Position numbers and translations under genes: made by a program. From positions 1-34,744 of the forward strand of contig JAJZTW010000043.1 of the NCBI GenBank assembly GCA_021847345.1: a DNA stretch of 34,744 nucleotides, given 5' to 3'. This DNA is from Pseudomonadota bacterium (GTDB lineage: Bacteria > Pseudomonadota > Gammaproteobacteria > Burkholderiales > Burkholderiaceae_C). Below, piece after piece: positions 17,376-26,936 of this stretch; position 1 is the stretch's first letter; each line of letters opens with the position of its first letter. The notes beneath the pieces are model-generated. The model searched no databases. It saw nothing but the letters and a program-made list of their open reading frames with translations, and had not been told where the DNA came from.

Positions 17376-18527
17376 TCAGGCGGCCTGGCGCAAGCCGACC
17401 TGGTCGAAAGCTGCTTCCAGGCGCTGCAGAGCGCCCGCCACGTCCAGCAGCTTGTCCAGCCCGAACAGGCCGATGCGGAAGGTCATGAAATCCTTCGGCT
17501 CGTCGCAGGCCAGCGGTACGCCGGCGGCGATCTGCACGCCGGCGTCGATGAAGGCCTGGGTGTTGTGGATGCGCGCGTCGCGCGTGTGGCACACCACCAC
17601 TCCGGGGGCCTCGAAACCCGGTGCGGCCACGCTGGCCACGCCACGCCGACGCAGGCTGTCGCGCACGCGCGCGCCCAGCTCGGCCTGGGCCTGCTTGAGA
17701 CGCGGCAGCCCGATGTCGAAGGCCTCGCGCATCACGTCGCGCACGCGCACCAGCGAATCGGTGGGCATCGTGGCGTGATACGCGTGGCCGCCTGCTTCGT
17801 AGGCCCGCATGACCTTCAACCAGGCCGCGAGATCACAGGAAAAACTGTCGCTGCGCGTGGCTTCGATGCGCTGCAGCGCACGCTCGGAAAGCATCGCGAA
17901 GCCTGCGCAGGGGGTGGCGCTCCAGCCCTTCTGCGGCGCGCTGACCAGCACGTCGACGCCGAGCGCGCGCATGTCCACCCACATGGCGCCCGACGCGATG
18001 CAATCGAGCACGAACAGCGCACCCACCTCGTGCGCCGCGTCGGCGACGCTGCGCAGGTAGTCGTCGGGCAGCATCATGCCGGCGGAGGTCTCGACATGCG
18101 GCGCGAACACCACCGCGGGGCGCTGGCTGCGGATGGCCTGCGCCACTTCCTGCGCCGGCACCGGAGCGAACGCGGCCTGCGGCGCGGCCGAGACGGCGCG
18201 CGCCTTGAGCACCGCGATGCTGGCACGCGGCCTCGCGGCCTCGAGGATCTGCGACCAGCGGTAACTGAACCAGCCGTTGCGCACCACCAGCACCGCGGTG
18301 CCGTCGGCGCTGTCGACGAACTGGCGCGCCACCGCCTCCATCGCGAAGGTGCCGCTGCCCGGCACGACCACCGCCGCGTCGGCGCCGTAGGCCTGGCGCA
18401 GCATCGCGGAGATGTCGCACAGCGCCTCGCGGAAGCGCCTCGACATGTGGTTGAGCGCGCGGTCGGTGTAGACCACCGAATATTCCAGCAGGCCGTCGGG
18501 GTCGACGTCGTGGCGCAGTCCGGACAT
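17376..18527 (-). CDS. Class V aminotransferase, alanine/serine-glyoxylate type
   Basis: A 383-residue PLP enzyme of fold type I, class V. The Schiff-base lysine is Lys200 in VLVSAPQKGWSATPCAGFAM, and Asp175 in LFVLDCIASGA contacts the pyridine nitrogen. VVVPGSGTFAMEAVARQFV (53-71) is the cofactor phosphate region. These features match the alanine-glyoxylate / serine-glyoxylate / serine-pyruvate aminotransferase group. AGGAG lies 8 bases before the ATG at 18527. It is divergent from aceK. A glyoxylate-linked role would fit its neighbours AceK and GhrA. Related members such as 2-aminoethylphosphonate transaminases cannot be excluded, though no phosphonate genes are present. Confidence 0.87.
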   Translation of the reverse strand: MSGLRHDVDPDGLLEYSVVYTDRALNHMSRRFREALCDISAMLRQAYGADAAVVVPGSGTFAMEAVARQFVDSADGTAVLVVRNGWFSYRWSQILEAARPRASIAVLKARAVSAAPQAAFAPVPAQEVAQAIRSQRPAVVFAPHVETSAGMMLPDDYLRSVADAAHEVGALFVLDCIASGAMWVDMRALGVDVLVSAPQKGWSATPCAGFAMLSERALQRIEATRSDSFSCDLAAWLKVMRAYEAGGHAYHATMPTDSLVRVRDVMREAFDIGLPRLKQAQAELGARVRDSLRRRGVASVAAPGFEAPGVVVCHTRDARIHNTQAFIDAGVQIAAGVPLACDEPKDFMTFRIGLFGLDKLLDVAGALQRLEAAFDQVGLRQAA

Positions 18528-18629
18528 GGGTGTTTCTCCTGATGGTTCTGCGGGGCGCGGCAGGCGCCGGCGCTCCCGCAAAGGCGCGGCCGGCTGCTCA
18601 TGGCGCGGCGCGGCGGACAGGCCCACCAG

Positions 18630-18694
18630 CCTAGCATGACCTAGGAGCCTGGGCGGACCCGCACTTGTCCGGGCTGCTTGCGCGCAGTTACATT
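18630..18694 (+). promoter_or_regulatory. Candidate aceK promoter and dyad
   Basis: TTGTCC (18665-18670) and TACATT (18689-18694), separated by 18 bases, form a moderate sigma70-like pair, 59 bases before the aceK start. Upstream, CCTAG (18630-18634) and CTAGG (18641-18645) form a short inverted repeat around CATGAC, a possible operator. The region is shared with the divergent aminotransferase. The call rests on pattern only. Confidence 0.33.
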
Positions 18695-18753
18695 GCAAGA
18701 GATCCGGCCAGGCCCCCGGTGGTGCCGTGCCCGCAACATCCCTCAGGCAGCGC

Positions 18754-20562
18754 ATGAATCAATTTCCCACCCGTCTGGATTCGCAAGTCGCCTTCGCCAT
18801 CGCGCGGGCCATGCTCGACGGCTTCAACAAGCACTACCGGCTGTTCCGCCAGGTCAGCCGCGAGGCCAAGGCGCGCTTCGAGGCCGGCGACTGGGCGGGC
18901 CAGCAGCGTGCGCAAAGCGAGCGCATCGCCTTCTACGACACCCGCGTCGACGAGGCCACCGAGCGCCTGCAGGCCGAATTCGACGCCACCCGCCTGCACA
19001 CCGACGTGTGGCACCAGGCCAAGCTGCACTACATCGGGCTGCTCACCAACCACCTGCAGCCGGAACTGGCCGAAACCTTCTTCAACTCGGTGACGACCAA
19101 GATCCTGCATCGCAGGCATTTCCACAACGACATCCTGTTCGTGCGTCCGGCGATTTCCACCGAATACATCGAATACGACGAGCCGGCCGCGCAGCCGACC
19201 TTTCGCGCGTACTACCCGACGCGCGAGAACCTGCGGGAAACCCTGATCCGCATCATTGACAACCACCAGCTGCACCGGCCTTTCGCCGACCTCGCGGGCG
19301 ACGTCGACCTGGTGGTGCGCGAGCTGGAGCGGCGCCTGGGCGACACCCGCTTGCGCAGCAATTTCCAGATCCAGGTGCTGTCGTCGCTGTTCTACCGCAA
19401 CAAGGGCGCCTACCTGGTCGGGCGGGTGATCAACGGCTACTGGGAAGCCCCGCTGGTGCTGCCCATCCTGCACGACGACAATGGCCGCCTGATGCTCGAC
19501 ACCGTGCTGCTCGACGAGGACGACGTGCTGCTGCTGTTCTCGTTCGCGCGGGCGTATTTCATGGTCGACATGGCGGTGCCGTCGGCCTACGTGCAGTTCC
19601 TGCGCAGCCTGATGCCTCGCAAGCCTCGCTCCGAGCTGTACAGCGCACTGGGCCTGGCCAAGCAGGGCAAGACCCTGTTCTATCGCGACTTCCTCTACCA
19701 CCTGCGGCACTCCAGCGACCAGTTCACGACCGCCCCCGGAATCCGCGGCATGGTCATGCTGGTGTTCACGCTGCCGTCCTTCCCCTTCGTGTTCAAGGTG
19801 ATCCGCGATTTCTATCCGCCGCCGAAGGACACGACCCGCGAGCAGATCAAGGACAAGTACCTGCTGGTCAAGCGCCACGACCGCGTCGGACGCATGGCCG
19901 ACACGCTGGAATACTCGAACGTGGCGTTTCCGCGCGAACGCTTCGACCCGGCGCTGATCGACGAACTCAAGGCCACCTGCGCGTCGCAGCTCGAGGAGGA
20001 CGGCGAACTGCTGGTGATCCGGCACTGCTACATCGAGCGCCGCATGATCCCTCTGAACATCTACCTGCAGGAGGCGACCCCGCAGCAGCTCGAGGCCGCG
20101 GTGATCGACTACGGCAACGCCATCAAGGACCTGGTGGCGGCGAACATCTTTCCCGGCGACATGCTGTGGAAGAACTTCGGCATCACCCGGCACGGCAAGG
20201 TGGTGTTCTACGACTACGACGAGATCGAATACATCACCGACTGCCAGTTCCGGCGAATTCCCGAGGCTCGCAACGACGACGACGAGATGGCCGCCGAGCC
20301 CTGGTACTCGGTCGGCCCGCACGACGTGTTCCCGGAGACCTTCGGCCGCTTCCTGCTGGGCAATCCGCAGGTGCGCGAGGTATTCCTGCGCCACCATGCC
20401 GACCTGCTCGACGCCGCCTTCTGGCAGGCGCAGCAGCGGCGCATCCGGGCCGGCCAGGTGATCGACGTGTTTCCCTACGACACGGCCAAGCGCTTCGCGC
20501 GCGCGGCCGCCGCGCCGGCTGCCGCCGGCACCACCCCTGAACCGATGGAGCAGATGTCATGA
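18754..20562 (+). CDS. aceK: Isocitrate dehydrogenase kinase/phosphatase
   Basis: A 602-residue bifunctional enzyme that phosphorylates and dephosphorylates isocitrate dehydrogenase, diverting isocitrate into the glyoxylate bypass when acetate-level carbon is used. The ATP-site Lys348 in [13 protein letters not shown] and Asp469 and Asp487 in [11 protein letters not shown] and VFYDYDEIE sit at a constant offset of 12 from Lys336, Asp457 and Asp475 of E. coli Ace[13 protein letters not shown] and [17 protein letters not shown] are further family blocks. The N-terminal half is the usual helical regulatory domain. ATG 18754 is preferred, with AGG about 7 bases upstream; a GTG at 18727 would add 9 residues. 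Its stop overlaps the thiolase start (ATGA), instead of the aceBA partners seen in enterobacteria. Confidence 0.96.
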   Translation: MNQFPTRLDSQVAFAIARAMLDGFNKHYRLFRQVSREAKARFEAGDWAGQQRAQSERIAFYDTRVDEATERLQAEFDATRLHTDVWHQAKLHYIGLLTNHLQPELAETFFNSVTTKILHRRHFHNDILFVRPAISTEYIEYDEPAAQPTFRAYYPTRENLRETLIRIIDNHQLHRPFADLAGDVDLVVRELERRLGDTRLRSNFQIQVLSSLFYRNKGAYLVGRVINGYWEAPLVLPILHDDNGRLMLDTVLLDEDDVLLLFSFARAYFMVDMAVPSAYVQFLRSLMPRKPRSELYSALGLAKQGKTLFYRDFLYHLRHSSDQFTTAPGIRGMVMLVFTLPSFPFVFKVIRDFYPPPKDTTREQIKDKYLLVKRHDRVGRMADTLEYSNVAFPRERFDPALIDELKATCASQLEEDGELLVIRHCYIERRMIPLNIYLQEATPQQLEAAVIDYGNAIKDLVAANIFPGDMLWKNFGITRHGKVVFYDYDEIEYITDCQFRRIPEARNDDDEMAAEPWYSVGPHDVFPETFGRFLLGNPQVREVFLRHHADLLDAAFWQAQQRRIRAGQVIDVFPYDTAKRFARAAAAPAAAGTTPEPMEQMS

Positions 20563-21740
20563 GTTCCGATCCCGTAGTCATCGTGTCCGCCGCGCGCACC
20601 CCGATCGGCGGCCTGCTGGGCGACCTCGCGTCCGTGCCGGCGTGGGAACTGGGCGCCACCGCGATCGCCGCCGCGGTCGATCGCGCCGGGCTGTCGAAGG
20701 AAGCCGTCGACGAAGTGCTGATGGGCAACTGCCTGATGGCCGGGCAGGGCCAGGCCCCGGCGCGCCAGGCCGCGCTGAAGGCGGGCCTGCCGCAGTCGGC
20801 CGGCGCAGTGACCCTGTCGAAGATGTGCGGCTCGGGAATGCGCGCGATGATGTTCGGCCACGACATGCTGGCCGCCGGCAGTGCCGAGGTGGTGGTCGCC
20901 GGGGGCATGGAGAGCATGACCAACGCTCCGCACCTGGCCTTCGTGCGCAAGGGCGTCAAGTACGGGCTGACCGAGTTCTACGACCACATGGCGCTGGACG
21001 GCCTGGAGGACGCCTACGACCGCGGCAAGGCCATGGGGGTGTTCGCCGAGAGCTGCGTGGCGCGCTACGGATTCAGCCGCGAGGCGATGGACGACTTCGC
21101 CATCGAGTCCACCGCGCGCAGCAAGCGCGCCAACGAGGACGGCAGTTTCGACTGGGAGATCGCGCCGGTGGTGGTGGCCGGACGCGGCGGCGAACAGCGC
21201 ATCGCGCGCGACGAACAGCCGTTCAAGGCCCGCCCCGACAAGGTCCCCACGCTCAAGCCGGCCTTCCGCAAGGACGGCACCATCACCGCGGCGACCTCGT
21301 CGAGCATCTCCGATGGCGCAGCGGCGCTGGTGCTGATGCGCGAATCCACCGCGCAGCGCCTGGGCTGCAAGGTGCTGGCGCGCATTCGCGCGCACGCCGT
21401 GCACGCGCAGGCACCCGAGTGGTTCACCACGGCGCCCGCCGGGGCCATCGACAAGGCGCTCAAGCGCGCCGGCTGGAGCGCCGACCAGGTACAGCTGTGG
21501 GAGATCAACGAGGCCTTCGCCACCGTGACCATGGCGGCGATGCACGAGTTCGGACTGTCGCACGACGTGGTCAACGTGCATGGCGGCGCGGTGGCGCTGG
21601 GCCATCCCATCGGCGCCAGCGGCGCGCGCATCGTGGTCACGCTGCTGGGAGCGATGCGCAAGCGCGGATTGACGCGTGGCGTCGCGGCGCTTTGCATCGG
21701 CGGCGGCGAAGCCACCGCGATGGCCGTCGAAATGGCCTGA
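20559..21740 (+). CDS. Acetyl-CoA C-acetyltransferase (thiolase)
   Basis: A 393-residue thiolase of the usual length. The nucleophile Cys90 is in [15 protein letters not shown], and the second active-site pair is His349 in [18 protein letters not shown] and Cys379 in [15 protein letters not shown]. Such enzymes interconvert acetoacetyl-CoA and two acetyl-CoA. Placed with HMG-CoA lyase and an acyl-CoA synthetase, the likely direction is cleavage of acetoacetyl-CoA from leucine degradation. The ATG at 20559 overlaps the aceK stop by 4 bases, so translation is probably coupled. A biosynthetic use (PhaA-like, for polyhydroxybutyrate) cannot be excluded, although no phaB or phaC is adjacent. Confidence 0.93.
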   Translation: MSSDPVVIVSAARTPIGGLLGDLASVPAWELGATAIAAAVDRAGLSKEAVDEVLMGNCLMAGQGQAPARQAALKAGLPQSAGAVTLSKMCGSGMRAMMFGHDMLAAGSAEVVVAGGMESMTNAPHLAFVRKGVKYGLTEFYDHMALDGLEDAYDRGKAMGVFAESCVARYGFSREAMDDFAIESTARSKRANEDGSFDWEIAPVVVAGRGGEQRIARDEQPFKARPDKVPTLKPAFRKDGTITAATSSSISDGAAALVLMRESTAQRLGCKVLARIRAHAVHAQAPEWFTTAPAGAIDKALKRAGWSADQVQLWEINEAFATVTMAAMHEFGLSHDVVNVHGGAVALGHPIGASGARIVVTLLGAMRKRGLTRGVAALCIGGGEATAMAVEMA

Positions 21741-21833
21741 AGCGCGTGGCGAACCGGCGGGCCTGGGGACTCCGGGCCCGCGGGTCCGCCCGCGCCCGCG
21801 CCCGCGCTTCAGCCCAGGAACCGGAGAGGAATC

Positions 21834-22436
21834 ATGCCCGTATCGCCGATCACGCTGTTCTTCGACTTCTCGTCGCCCTACTCGTACCTCGCCAGCACCC
21901 AGATCGAGGCGCTGGCGGCGCGCCACGACCGCGGCATCGAGTGGGTTCCCGTGCTGCTCGGCCCGGTGTTCGCGGCCACCGGTTCGCGCCCGCTGACCCA
22001 GCAGCCGCTGAAGGCCGAGTACTCGCTGCTCGACCTGGCCCGCACGGCTCGTTTCCTGGGCGTGCCCTACCGGCACCCGCAACCTTTTCCGGTAGCCACG
22101 CAACAGGCGGCGCGCGTGACCATCGCGCTGCAGCAGGCGCGCTCGCCGCTGGCCGTCGACTGGATCCACCGCGTGTTCGAGGCGTATTTCGTGCACGGGC
22201 ACGACATCTCGGCGATGCCGGCGCTGCACGCGGTCGGCGCCGGGCTGCACCTGCCGCCGGCGCAGATCGACGCCTGGTGCGCCGATGCGCAGGTCAAGGA
22301 CCGCCTGCGCGCGAATGTCGAGCGCGCGCTGCACGCCGGCATGTGCGGCGCGCCTTTTTTCGTGGTCGACGACGAGCCGTTCTGGGGCGTCGACCGCCTG
22401 CCGCAACTCGAGCGCTGGCTGCAGGCCAGGTTCTGA
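21834..22436 (+). CDS. 2-hydroxychromene-2-carboxylate isomerase family (DsbA/GST-kappa fold)
   Basis: A 200-residue thioredoxin-fold protein of the kappa-GST / HCCA isomerase group. The N-terminus ITLFFDFSSPYSYLAS has Ser-Pro-Tyr where DsbA has its Cys-x-x-Cys, so it is a glutathione-binding type rather than a disulfide oxidase. A helical insertion follows, and the C-terminal signature GAPFFVVDDEPFWGVDRL (cis-Pro loop and Gly-x-Asp-Arg-Leu) is clear. No signal peptide is seen, so it is cytoplasmic. GGAGAGGA precedes ATG 21834. Classical members isomerise a naphthalene-pathway intermediate, but no naphthalene genes are nearby. Its position between thiolase and acyl-CoA synthetase suggests a role with acyl-CoA or glutathione-linked metabolism that I cannot define. 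Confidence 0.87.
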   Translation: MPVSPITLFFDFSSPYSYLASTQIEALAARHDRGIEWVPVLLGPVFAATGSRPLTQQPLKAEYSLLDLARTARFLGVPYRHPQPFPVATQQAARVTIALQQARSPLAVDWIHRVFEAYFVHGHDISAMPALHAVGAGLHLPPAQIDAWCADAQVKDRLRANVERALHAGMCGAPFFVVDDEPFWGVDRLPQLERWLQARF

Positions 22437-22505
22437 CGCCCCGGGACACCCGACCACCCGCGTGCGACCACAACCATTCCACGGCACGCGTTCCAGGAGA
22501 CGAGC

Positions 22506-24197
22506 ATGGCCCTGAACACCAGCTACGACTGCGGCAGCCGCGAGCAGCCGCTGATCACTCAGACCCTGGGGGACTTCTTCGACGCGATGGCGACGCGCCA
22601 GGGCACGCGCGAGGCGCTGGTCTCCTGCCACCAGCGGCGGCGCCTGAGCTGGGCCGAGCTGTCCCGCGAGGTCGACATGCTGGCCAGCGCGATGCTGCGC
22701 AGCGGCCTGGCGCGCGGCGACCGCGTCGGCATCTGGGCCCACAACTGCGTCGAGTGGGTGCTGATGCAGCTGGCCACCGCCAAGGTCGGCGTGATCCTGG
22801 TCAACATCAACCCGGCGTATCGGGTGGCCGAGGTCGAGTACGCGTTGAACAAGGTCGGTTGCAAGGCGCTCGTGCTGATGCCCGAGTTCCGCACCAGCGA
22901 CTATCTGGCGATGATGCGCGAACTGGCGCCGGAACTCAGGACTTGCGCGCCCGGCGCGCTGCACGCGGCGCGCCTGCCCGAGCTGCGCCTGCTGGTGCAA
23001 CTGGGCGACAGCGACGAGCCCGGCATGCTGCGCTTCCAGCAATGGATGTCGCGCGGCGCGGCCGCCGACCCCGACGTGGCACGGGCGGCCGCCGCGCTGG
23101 ATTGCCACGACCCGATCAACATCCAGTTCACCAGCGGCACCACGGGGTTTCCAAAAGGCGCCACGTTGACCCACAGCAACATCCTGAACAATGGATATTT
23201 CATCGGCGAGGCCATGAAGCTCGGACCGGACGACCGGCTGTGCATCCCGGTGCCGCTGTACCACTGCTTCGGCATGGTGCTGGGCAACCTGGCCTGCATC
23301 ACCCACGGCTCGACCATCGTCTACCCGCAATCGGCCTTCGACCCTCTGGCCACGCTGCAGGCGGTGCAGGACGAGCGCTGCACCGGGCTGCACGGCGTGC
23401 CGACCATGTTCATCGCCATGCTCGACCACCCGCGCTTTCGCGAATTCGACATGTCCACGCTGCGCACCGGGATCATGGCCGGCAGCCCCTGCCCGGTGGA
23501 GGTGATGAAACGCGTGGTCAGCGACATGCACCTGGAGCAGATCACCATCGCCTACGGCATGACCGAAACCTCGCCGGTGAGTTGCCAGAGTTCCACCGAC
23601 ACGCCGCTGGAGCGCCGGGTCAGCACCGTGGGCCGCGTGCAGCCGCACCTGGAGGTGAAGATCGTCGACCCGGCCAGCGGCGACACCATGGCGCCGGGCG
23701 AGCCGGGCGAACTGTGCACGCGCGGCTACTCGGTGATGCACGGCTACTGGGGCGACGAGCAGCGCACCCGCGAGGCTGTCGACGCCGAAGGCTGGATGCA
23801 CACCGGGGACCTGGCGACGATGGACGCCGAGGGCTACGTGAACATCGTCGGGCGCATCAAGGACATGGTGATCCGCGGCGGCGAGAACATCTATCCTCGG
23901 GAGATCGAGGAATTCCTGTACCGCCACCCGATGGTGCAGGACGTGCAGGTGGTGGGCGTCCCCGACCCCAAATACGGCGAGGAACTGTGCGCCTGGATCG
24001 TTCCGCGGCCGGGCACCCAGCCCACCGAGCAGGACATCCGCGACTTCTGCCAGGGACAGATCGCGCACTACAAGATCCCCCGCTACATCCGTTTCGTGCA
24101 GGGCTTCCCGCTGACCATCACCGGCAAGGTGCAGAAATTCAAGATTCGCGACACCATGAAGGCCGAACTCGGTGTGCAGGAGCCCAAGTCGGCCTGA
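22506..24197 (+). CDS. Acyl-CoA synthetase (AMP-forming), acetoacetyl- or medium-chain type
   Basis: A 563-residue member of the ANL adenylate-forming family. The P-loop [15 protein letters not shown] starts at residue 209; [13 protein letters not shown] is motif A5, [20 protein letters not shown] contains the A7 Asp and A8 hinge, and Lys541 in [12 protein letters not shown] is the A10 catalytic lysine. Length and motifs match the AlkK/FadD-like group often found in leucine and branched-chain clusters. In this context it may activate the acetoacetate released by HMG-CoA lyase, feeding the thiolase two genes upstream, or activate isovalerate or medium-chain acids. The assignment of substrate is inference. 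It follows the isomerase-family gene by about 70 bp and precedes liuB by 21 bp. Confidence 0.92.
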   Translation: MALNTSYDCGSREQPLITQTLGDFFDAMATRQGTREALVSCHQRRRLSWAELSREVDMLASAMLRSGLARGDRVGIWAHNCVEWVLMQLATAKVGVILVNINPAYRVAEVEYALNKVGCKALVLMPEFRTSDYLAMMRELAPELRTCAPGALHAARLPELRLLVQLGDSDEPGMLRFQQWMSRGAAADPDVARAAAALDCHDPINIQFTSGTTGFPKGATLTHSNILNNGYFIGEAMKLGPDDRLCIPVPLYHCFGMVLGNLACITHGSTIVYPQSAFDPLATLQAVQDERCTGLHGVPTMFIAMLDHPRFREFDMSTLRTGIMAGSPCPVEVMKRVVSDMHLEQITIAYGMTETSPVSCQSSTDTPLERRVSTVGRVQPHLEVKIVDPASGDTMAPGEPGELCTRGYSVMHGYWGDEQRTREAVDAEGWMHTGDLATMDAEGYVNIVGRIKDMVIRGGENIYPREIEEFLYRHPMVQDVQVVGVPDPKYGEELCAWIVPRPGTQPTEQDIRDFCQGQIAHYKIPRYIRFVQGFPLTITGKVQKFKIRDTMKAELGVQEPKSA

Positions 24198-24218
24198 CCA
24201 GGTAGGAACCCATCCGCC

Positions 24219-25826
24219 ATGCCCCGTATCGAATCCCGCGTCGACCTGCGCAGCGCCGAACTGCAGGCCGCCGACCAGAACATGCTCGAACTGCTGGGCG
24301 ACCTGCGCAAGCGCCTGCAGTGGGCCGCGCAAGGCGGCGGAGCGGCCGCGCGCGCACGCCACGAGGGGCGCGGCAAGCTGCTGCCGCGCGAGCGCGTGGC
24401 GCGCCTGCTCGACCCCGGAACGCCGTTTCTCGAACTGTCGCCGCTGGCCGCGCTGGGCATGTACGACGACGCCGCGCCGGGCGCCGGGCTGATCACCGGA
24501 ATCGGCCGGGTTGCCGCGCGCGAATGCGTGATCGTGTGCAACGACGCCACGGTCAAGGGCGGCACCTACTTCCCGATGACCGTGAAAAAGCACCTGCGAG
24601 CGCAGGAGATCGCACGCGAGAACCACCTGCCCTGCATCTACCTGGTCGATTCGGGCGGGGCCAACCTTCCCAACCAGGACGAGGTGTTTCCCGACCGCGA
24701 GCACTTCGGGCGCATCTTCTACAACCAGGCGCAAATGAGCGCGGCGGGAATCGCGCAGATCGCCGTGGTCATGGGCTCGTGCACCGCCGGCGGCGCCTAC
24801 GTGCCGGCGATGAGCGACGAGGTGGTCATCGTCAAGGGCCAGGGCACGATCTTCCTGGCCGGGCCGCCGCTGGTCAAGGCCGCCATCGGCGAGCAGGTCA
24901 GCGCCGAGGACCTGGGCGGCGCCGACGTGCACACGCGTCTGTCCGGCGTGGCCGACCACCTCGCGCACGACGACGCCGAGGCGCTGCTGATGGCGCGGCG
25001 CATCGTTTCCCACCTGCGCGCGCCCAGGCACCATGGCGCGGCGCCGGCGCAGCCCCGCCAGCCGCTGTACGACCCCGCCGAACTGCGCGCGCTGGCGCCG
25101 CTGGACCTGCGCAAGCCGCTGGACGCGCGCGAACTGATCGCGCGCCTGGTCGACGGCTCCGAGTTCGACGAGTTCAAGGCGCGCTACGGCACCAGCCTGG
25201 TGTGCGGCTTCGCCGCCATCGAGGGAATGCAGGTGGGCATCGTCGCCAACAACGGAATCCTGTTCTCCGAATCGGCGCTCAAGGGGGCGCACTTCGTGGA
25301 ACTGTGCAGCCAGCGCGGCATCCCGCTGGTGTTCCTGCAGAACATCACCGGCTTCATGGTCGGGCGCAAGGCCGAGAACGAGGGCATCGCGCGCAACGGC
25401 GCCAAGATGGTGATGGCCGTGGCCTGCGCCGCCGTACCCAAGTTCACGGTGATCGTCGGCGGCAGTTTCGGCGCCGGCAACTACGGCATGTGCGGGCGAG
25501 CCTACGGCCCGCGCCAGCTGTGGATGTGGCCCAACGCGCGCATCAGCGTGATGGGTGGCGAGCAGGCCGCCAGCGTGCTGGCCACGGTGCGCCGCGACGC
25601 CATGGAGGCCGCCGGCAAGGCCTGGAGCGTCGACGAGGAACAGGCGTTCATGGCACCGATCCGCGAACAATACGAAACCCAGGGCCACCCCTACCATTCG
25701 ACGGCGCGCCTGTGGGACGACGGGGTCATCGACCCCGCCGACACGCGGCGGGTGCTGGCGCTGGGACTGGCCGCCTCCCGCAATGCGCCCCCCGCCGAGA
25801 CCCGCTACGGGATCTTCCGCATGTAA
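24219..25826 (+). CDS. liuB: Methylcrotonoyl-CoA carboxylase, carboxyltransferase (beta) subunit
   Basis: A 535-residue carboxyltransferase that moves CO2 from carboxybiotin on LiuD to 3-methylcrotonyl-CoA, giving 3-methylglutaconyl-CoA. The sequence has the crotonase-like halves of acyl-CoA carboxylase beta subunits: [56 protein letters not shown] (oxyanion Gly-Gly), [20 protein letters not shown] and [20 protein letters not shown]. The [11 protein letters not shown] segment and overall length favour methylcrotonyl-CoA over propionyl- or geranyl-CoA carboxylase. The start at 24219 has AGGA about 11 bases upstream. bioB and then liuD follow, so both carboxylase subunits and the cofactor enzyme are co-oriented. 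Confidence 0.94.
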   Translation: MPRIESRVDLRSAELQAADQNMLELLGDLRKRLQWAAQGGGAAARARHEGRGKLLPRERVARLLDPGTPFLELSPLAALGMYDDAAPGAGLITGIGRVAARECVIVCNDATVKGGTYFPMTVKKHLRAQEIARENHLPCIYLVDSGGANLPNQDEVFPDREHFGRIFYNQAQMSAAGIAQIAVVMGSCTAGGAYVPAMSDEVVIVKGQGTIFLAGPPLVKAAIGEQVSAEDLGGADVHTRLSGVADHLAHDDAEALLMARRIVSHLRAPRHHGAAPAQPRQPLYDPAELRALAPLDLRKPLDARELIARLVDGSEFDEFKARYGTSLVCGFAAIEGMQVGIVANNGILFSESALKGAHFVELCSQRGIPLVFLQNITGFMVGRKAENEGIARNGAKMVMAVACAAVPKFTVIVGGSFGAGNYGMCGRAYGPRQLWMWPNARISVMGGEQAASVLATVRRDAMEAAGKAWSVDEEQAFMAPIREQYETQGHPYHSTARLWDDGVIDPADTRRVLALGLAASRNAPPAETRYGIFRM

Positions 25827-25882
25827 TGTCCAACCGCGCGCACGCGCCGCCGCGCGTGCCGCACACTCGCCAGGAATCATCA

Positions 25883-26902
25883 ATGCAAGTCACCACCATC
25901 CAGGCCCCGCGCTCGCGCCGCGACGAAGCGCCTGGCGCCACGCCATCCGGCTCCTCGGCATGGGACACCCAGCGCATCGAGGAACTGCTGGCGCTGCCGC
26001 TGCCCGAGTTGCTGTGGCGGGCGCAGCAGGTGCACCGCGAGCACTTCGACCCGACCGAGGTGCAGTTGTCGTCGCTGCTGTCGATCAAGACCGGCGGCTG
26101 CCCCGAGGACTGCGGCTACTGTCCGCAGTCGGCGCACTACCAGGTCGGCGTCGAGGCCGACAAGCTGATGGACGCCGAGCAGGTGCTGGCGCACGCGCGC
26201 GCCGCGCGCGACGCCGGCGCGAGCCGCTTCTGCATGGGCGCCGCGTGGCGCGAGCCCAAGGAACGCGACCTCGACAAGCTCAGCGGCATCATCGAGGGCG
26301 TCAAGCAGCTGGGCCTGCAGACCTGCATGACCCTGGGCATGCTGCAGCCGGCGCAGGCGCGGCGCCTGGCCGACGCCGGGCTCGACTACTACAACCACAA
26401 CCTCGACACCTCGCCGCAGTTCTACGGCAGCATCATCAGCACCCGCACCTACCAGGACCGCCTGGACACCCTGCAGGCGGTGCGCGACGCCGGCATGCGC
26501 GTGTGCTGCGGCGGCATCGTCGGCATGGGGGAGAGCCGGCGCGACCGCGCCGCGCTGCTGGCGCAGCTGGCCGGGCTCGACCCGTACCCGGAGTCGGTGC
26601 CGATCAACTCGCTGGTGCGAGTGGCCGGCACGCCGCTGGAGCATGCGCCCGACCTCGACCCCTTCGAGTTCGTGCGCAGCGTGGCCGCGGCGCGCATCTG
26701 CATGCCGCGCGCGTGGGTACGCCTGTCGGCCGGACGCAAGGAGCTGGGCGACGGCATCCAGGCGCTGTGCTTCCTGGCCGGCGCCAACTCGATCTTCTAC
26801 GGCGACACGCTGCTGGTCACCGGCAACGCCGACGTCGACGCAGACCGCCGGCTGTTCGAGCGCCTGGGCCTGCGCGCAAGCGCGGGCGACCCGCACGCCT
26901 GA
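25883..26902 (+). CDS. bioB: Biotin synthase
   Basis: A 339-residue radical-SAM enzyme inserting sulfur into dethiobiotin. The [4Fe-4S] cysteines are Cys73, Cys77 and Cys80 in [13 protein letters not shown]. The [2Fe-2S] ligands are Cys117 (FCMGAAW), Cys148 (TCMTLGML), Cys208 ([12 protein letters not shown]) and Arg280 (VRLSAGR). [20 protein letters not shown] matches the SAM/dethiobiotin site. ATG 25883 is preferred for its AGGA 8 bases upstream; an ATG at 25826 that shares a base with the liuB stop would add 19 residues. The location between the two subunit genes of a biotin-dependent carboxylase points to coordinated cofactor supply. Other bio genes are not in the window. Confidence 0.97.
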   Translation: MQVTTIQAPRSRRDEAPGATPSGSSAWDTQRIEELLALPLPELLWRAQQVHREHFDPTEVQLSSLLSIKTGGCPEDCGYCPQSAHYQVGVEADKLMDAEQVLAHARAARDAGASRFCMGAAWREPKERDLDKLSGIIEGVKQLGLQTCMTLGMLQPAQARRLADAGLDYYNHNLDTSPQFYGSIISTRTYQDRLDTLQAVRDAGMRVCCGGIVGMGESRRDRAALLAQLAGLDPYPESVPINSLVRVAGTPLEHAPDLDPFEFVRSVAAARICMPRAWVRLSAGRKELGDGIQALCFLAGANSIFYGDTLLVTGNADVDADRRLFERLGLRASAGDPHA

Positions 26903-26936
26903 ACCCGCCCACCACAGCCGCCAAGCCCCCGAGCCC

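Noticed and set aside
25826..25882. Upstream ATG for bioB overlapping the liuB stop (TAATG)
   Set aside because: No ribosome site precedes it and the 19 extra residues are outside the BioB family; ATG 25883 has AGGA at good spacing.
20475..25883. A 5.4-kb open frame on the minus strand
   Set aside because: It runs antisense to aceK, thiolase, synthetase and liuB, all clearly recognised. Its translation is low-complexity, rich in His, Gln, Arg, Val and Gly, as expected of the complement of high-GC codons.
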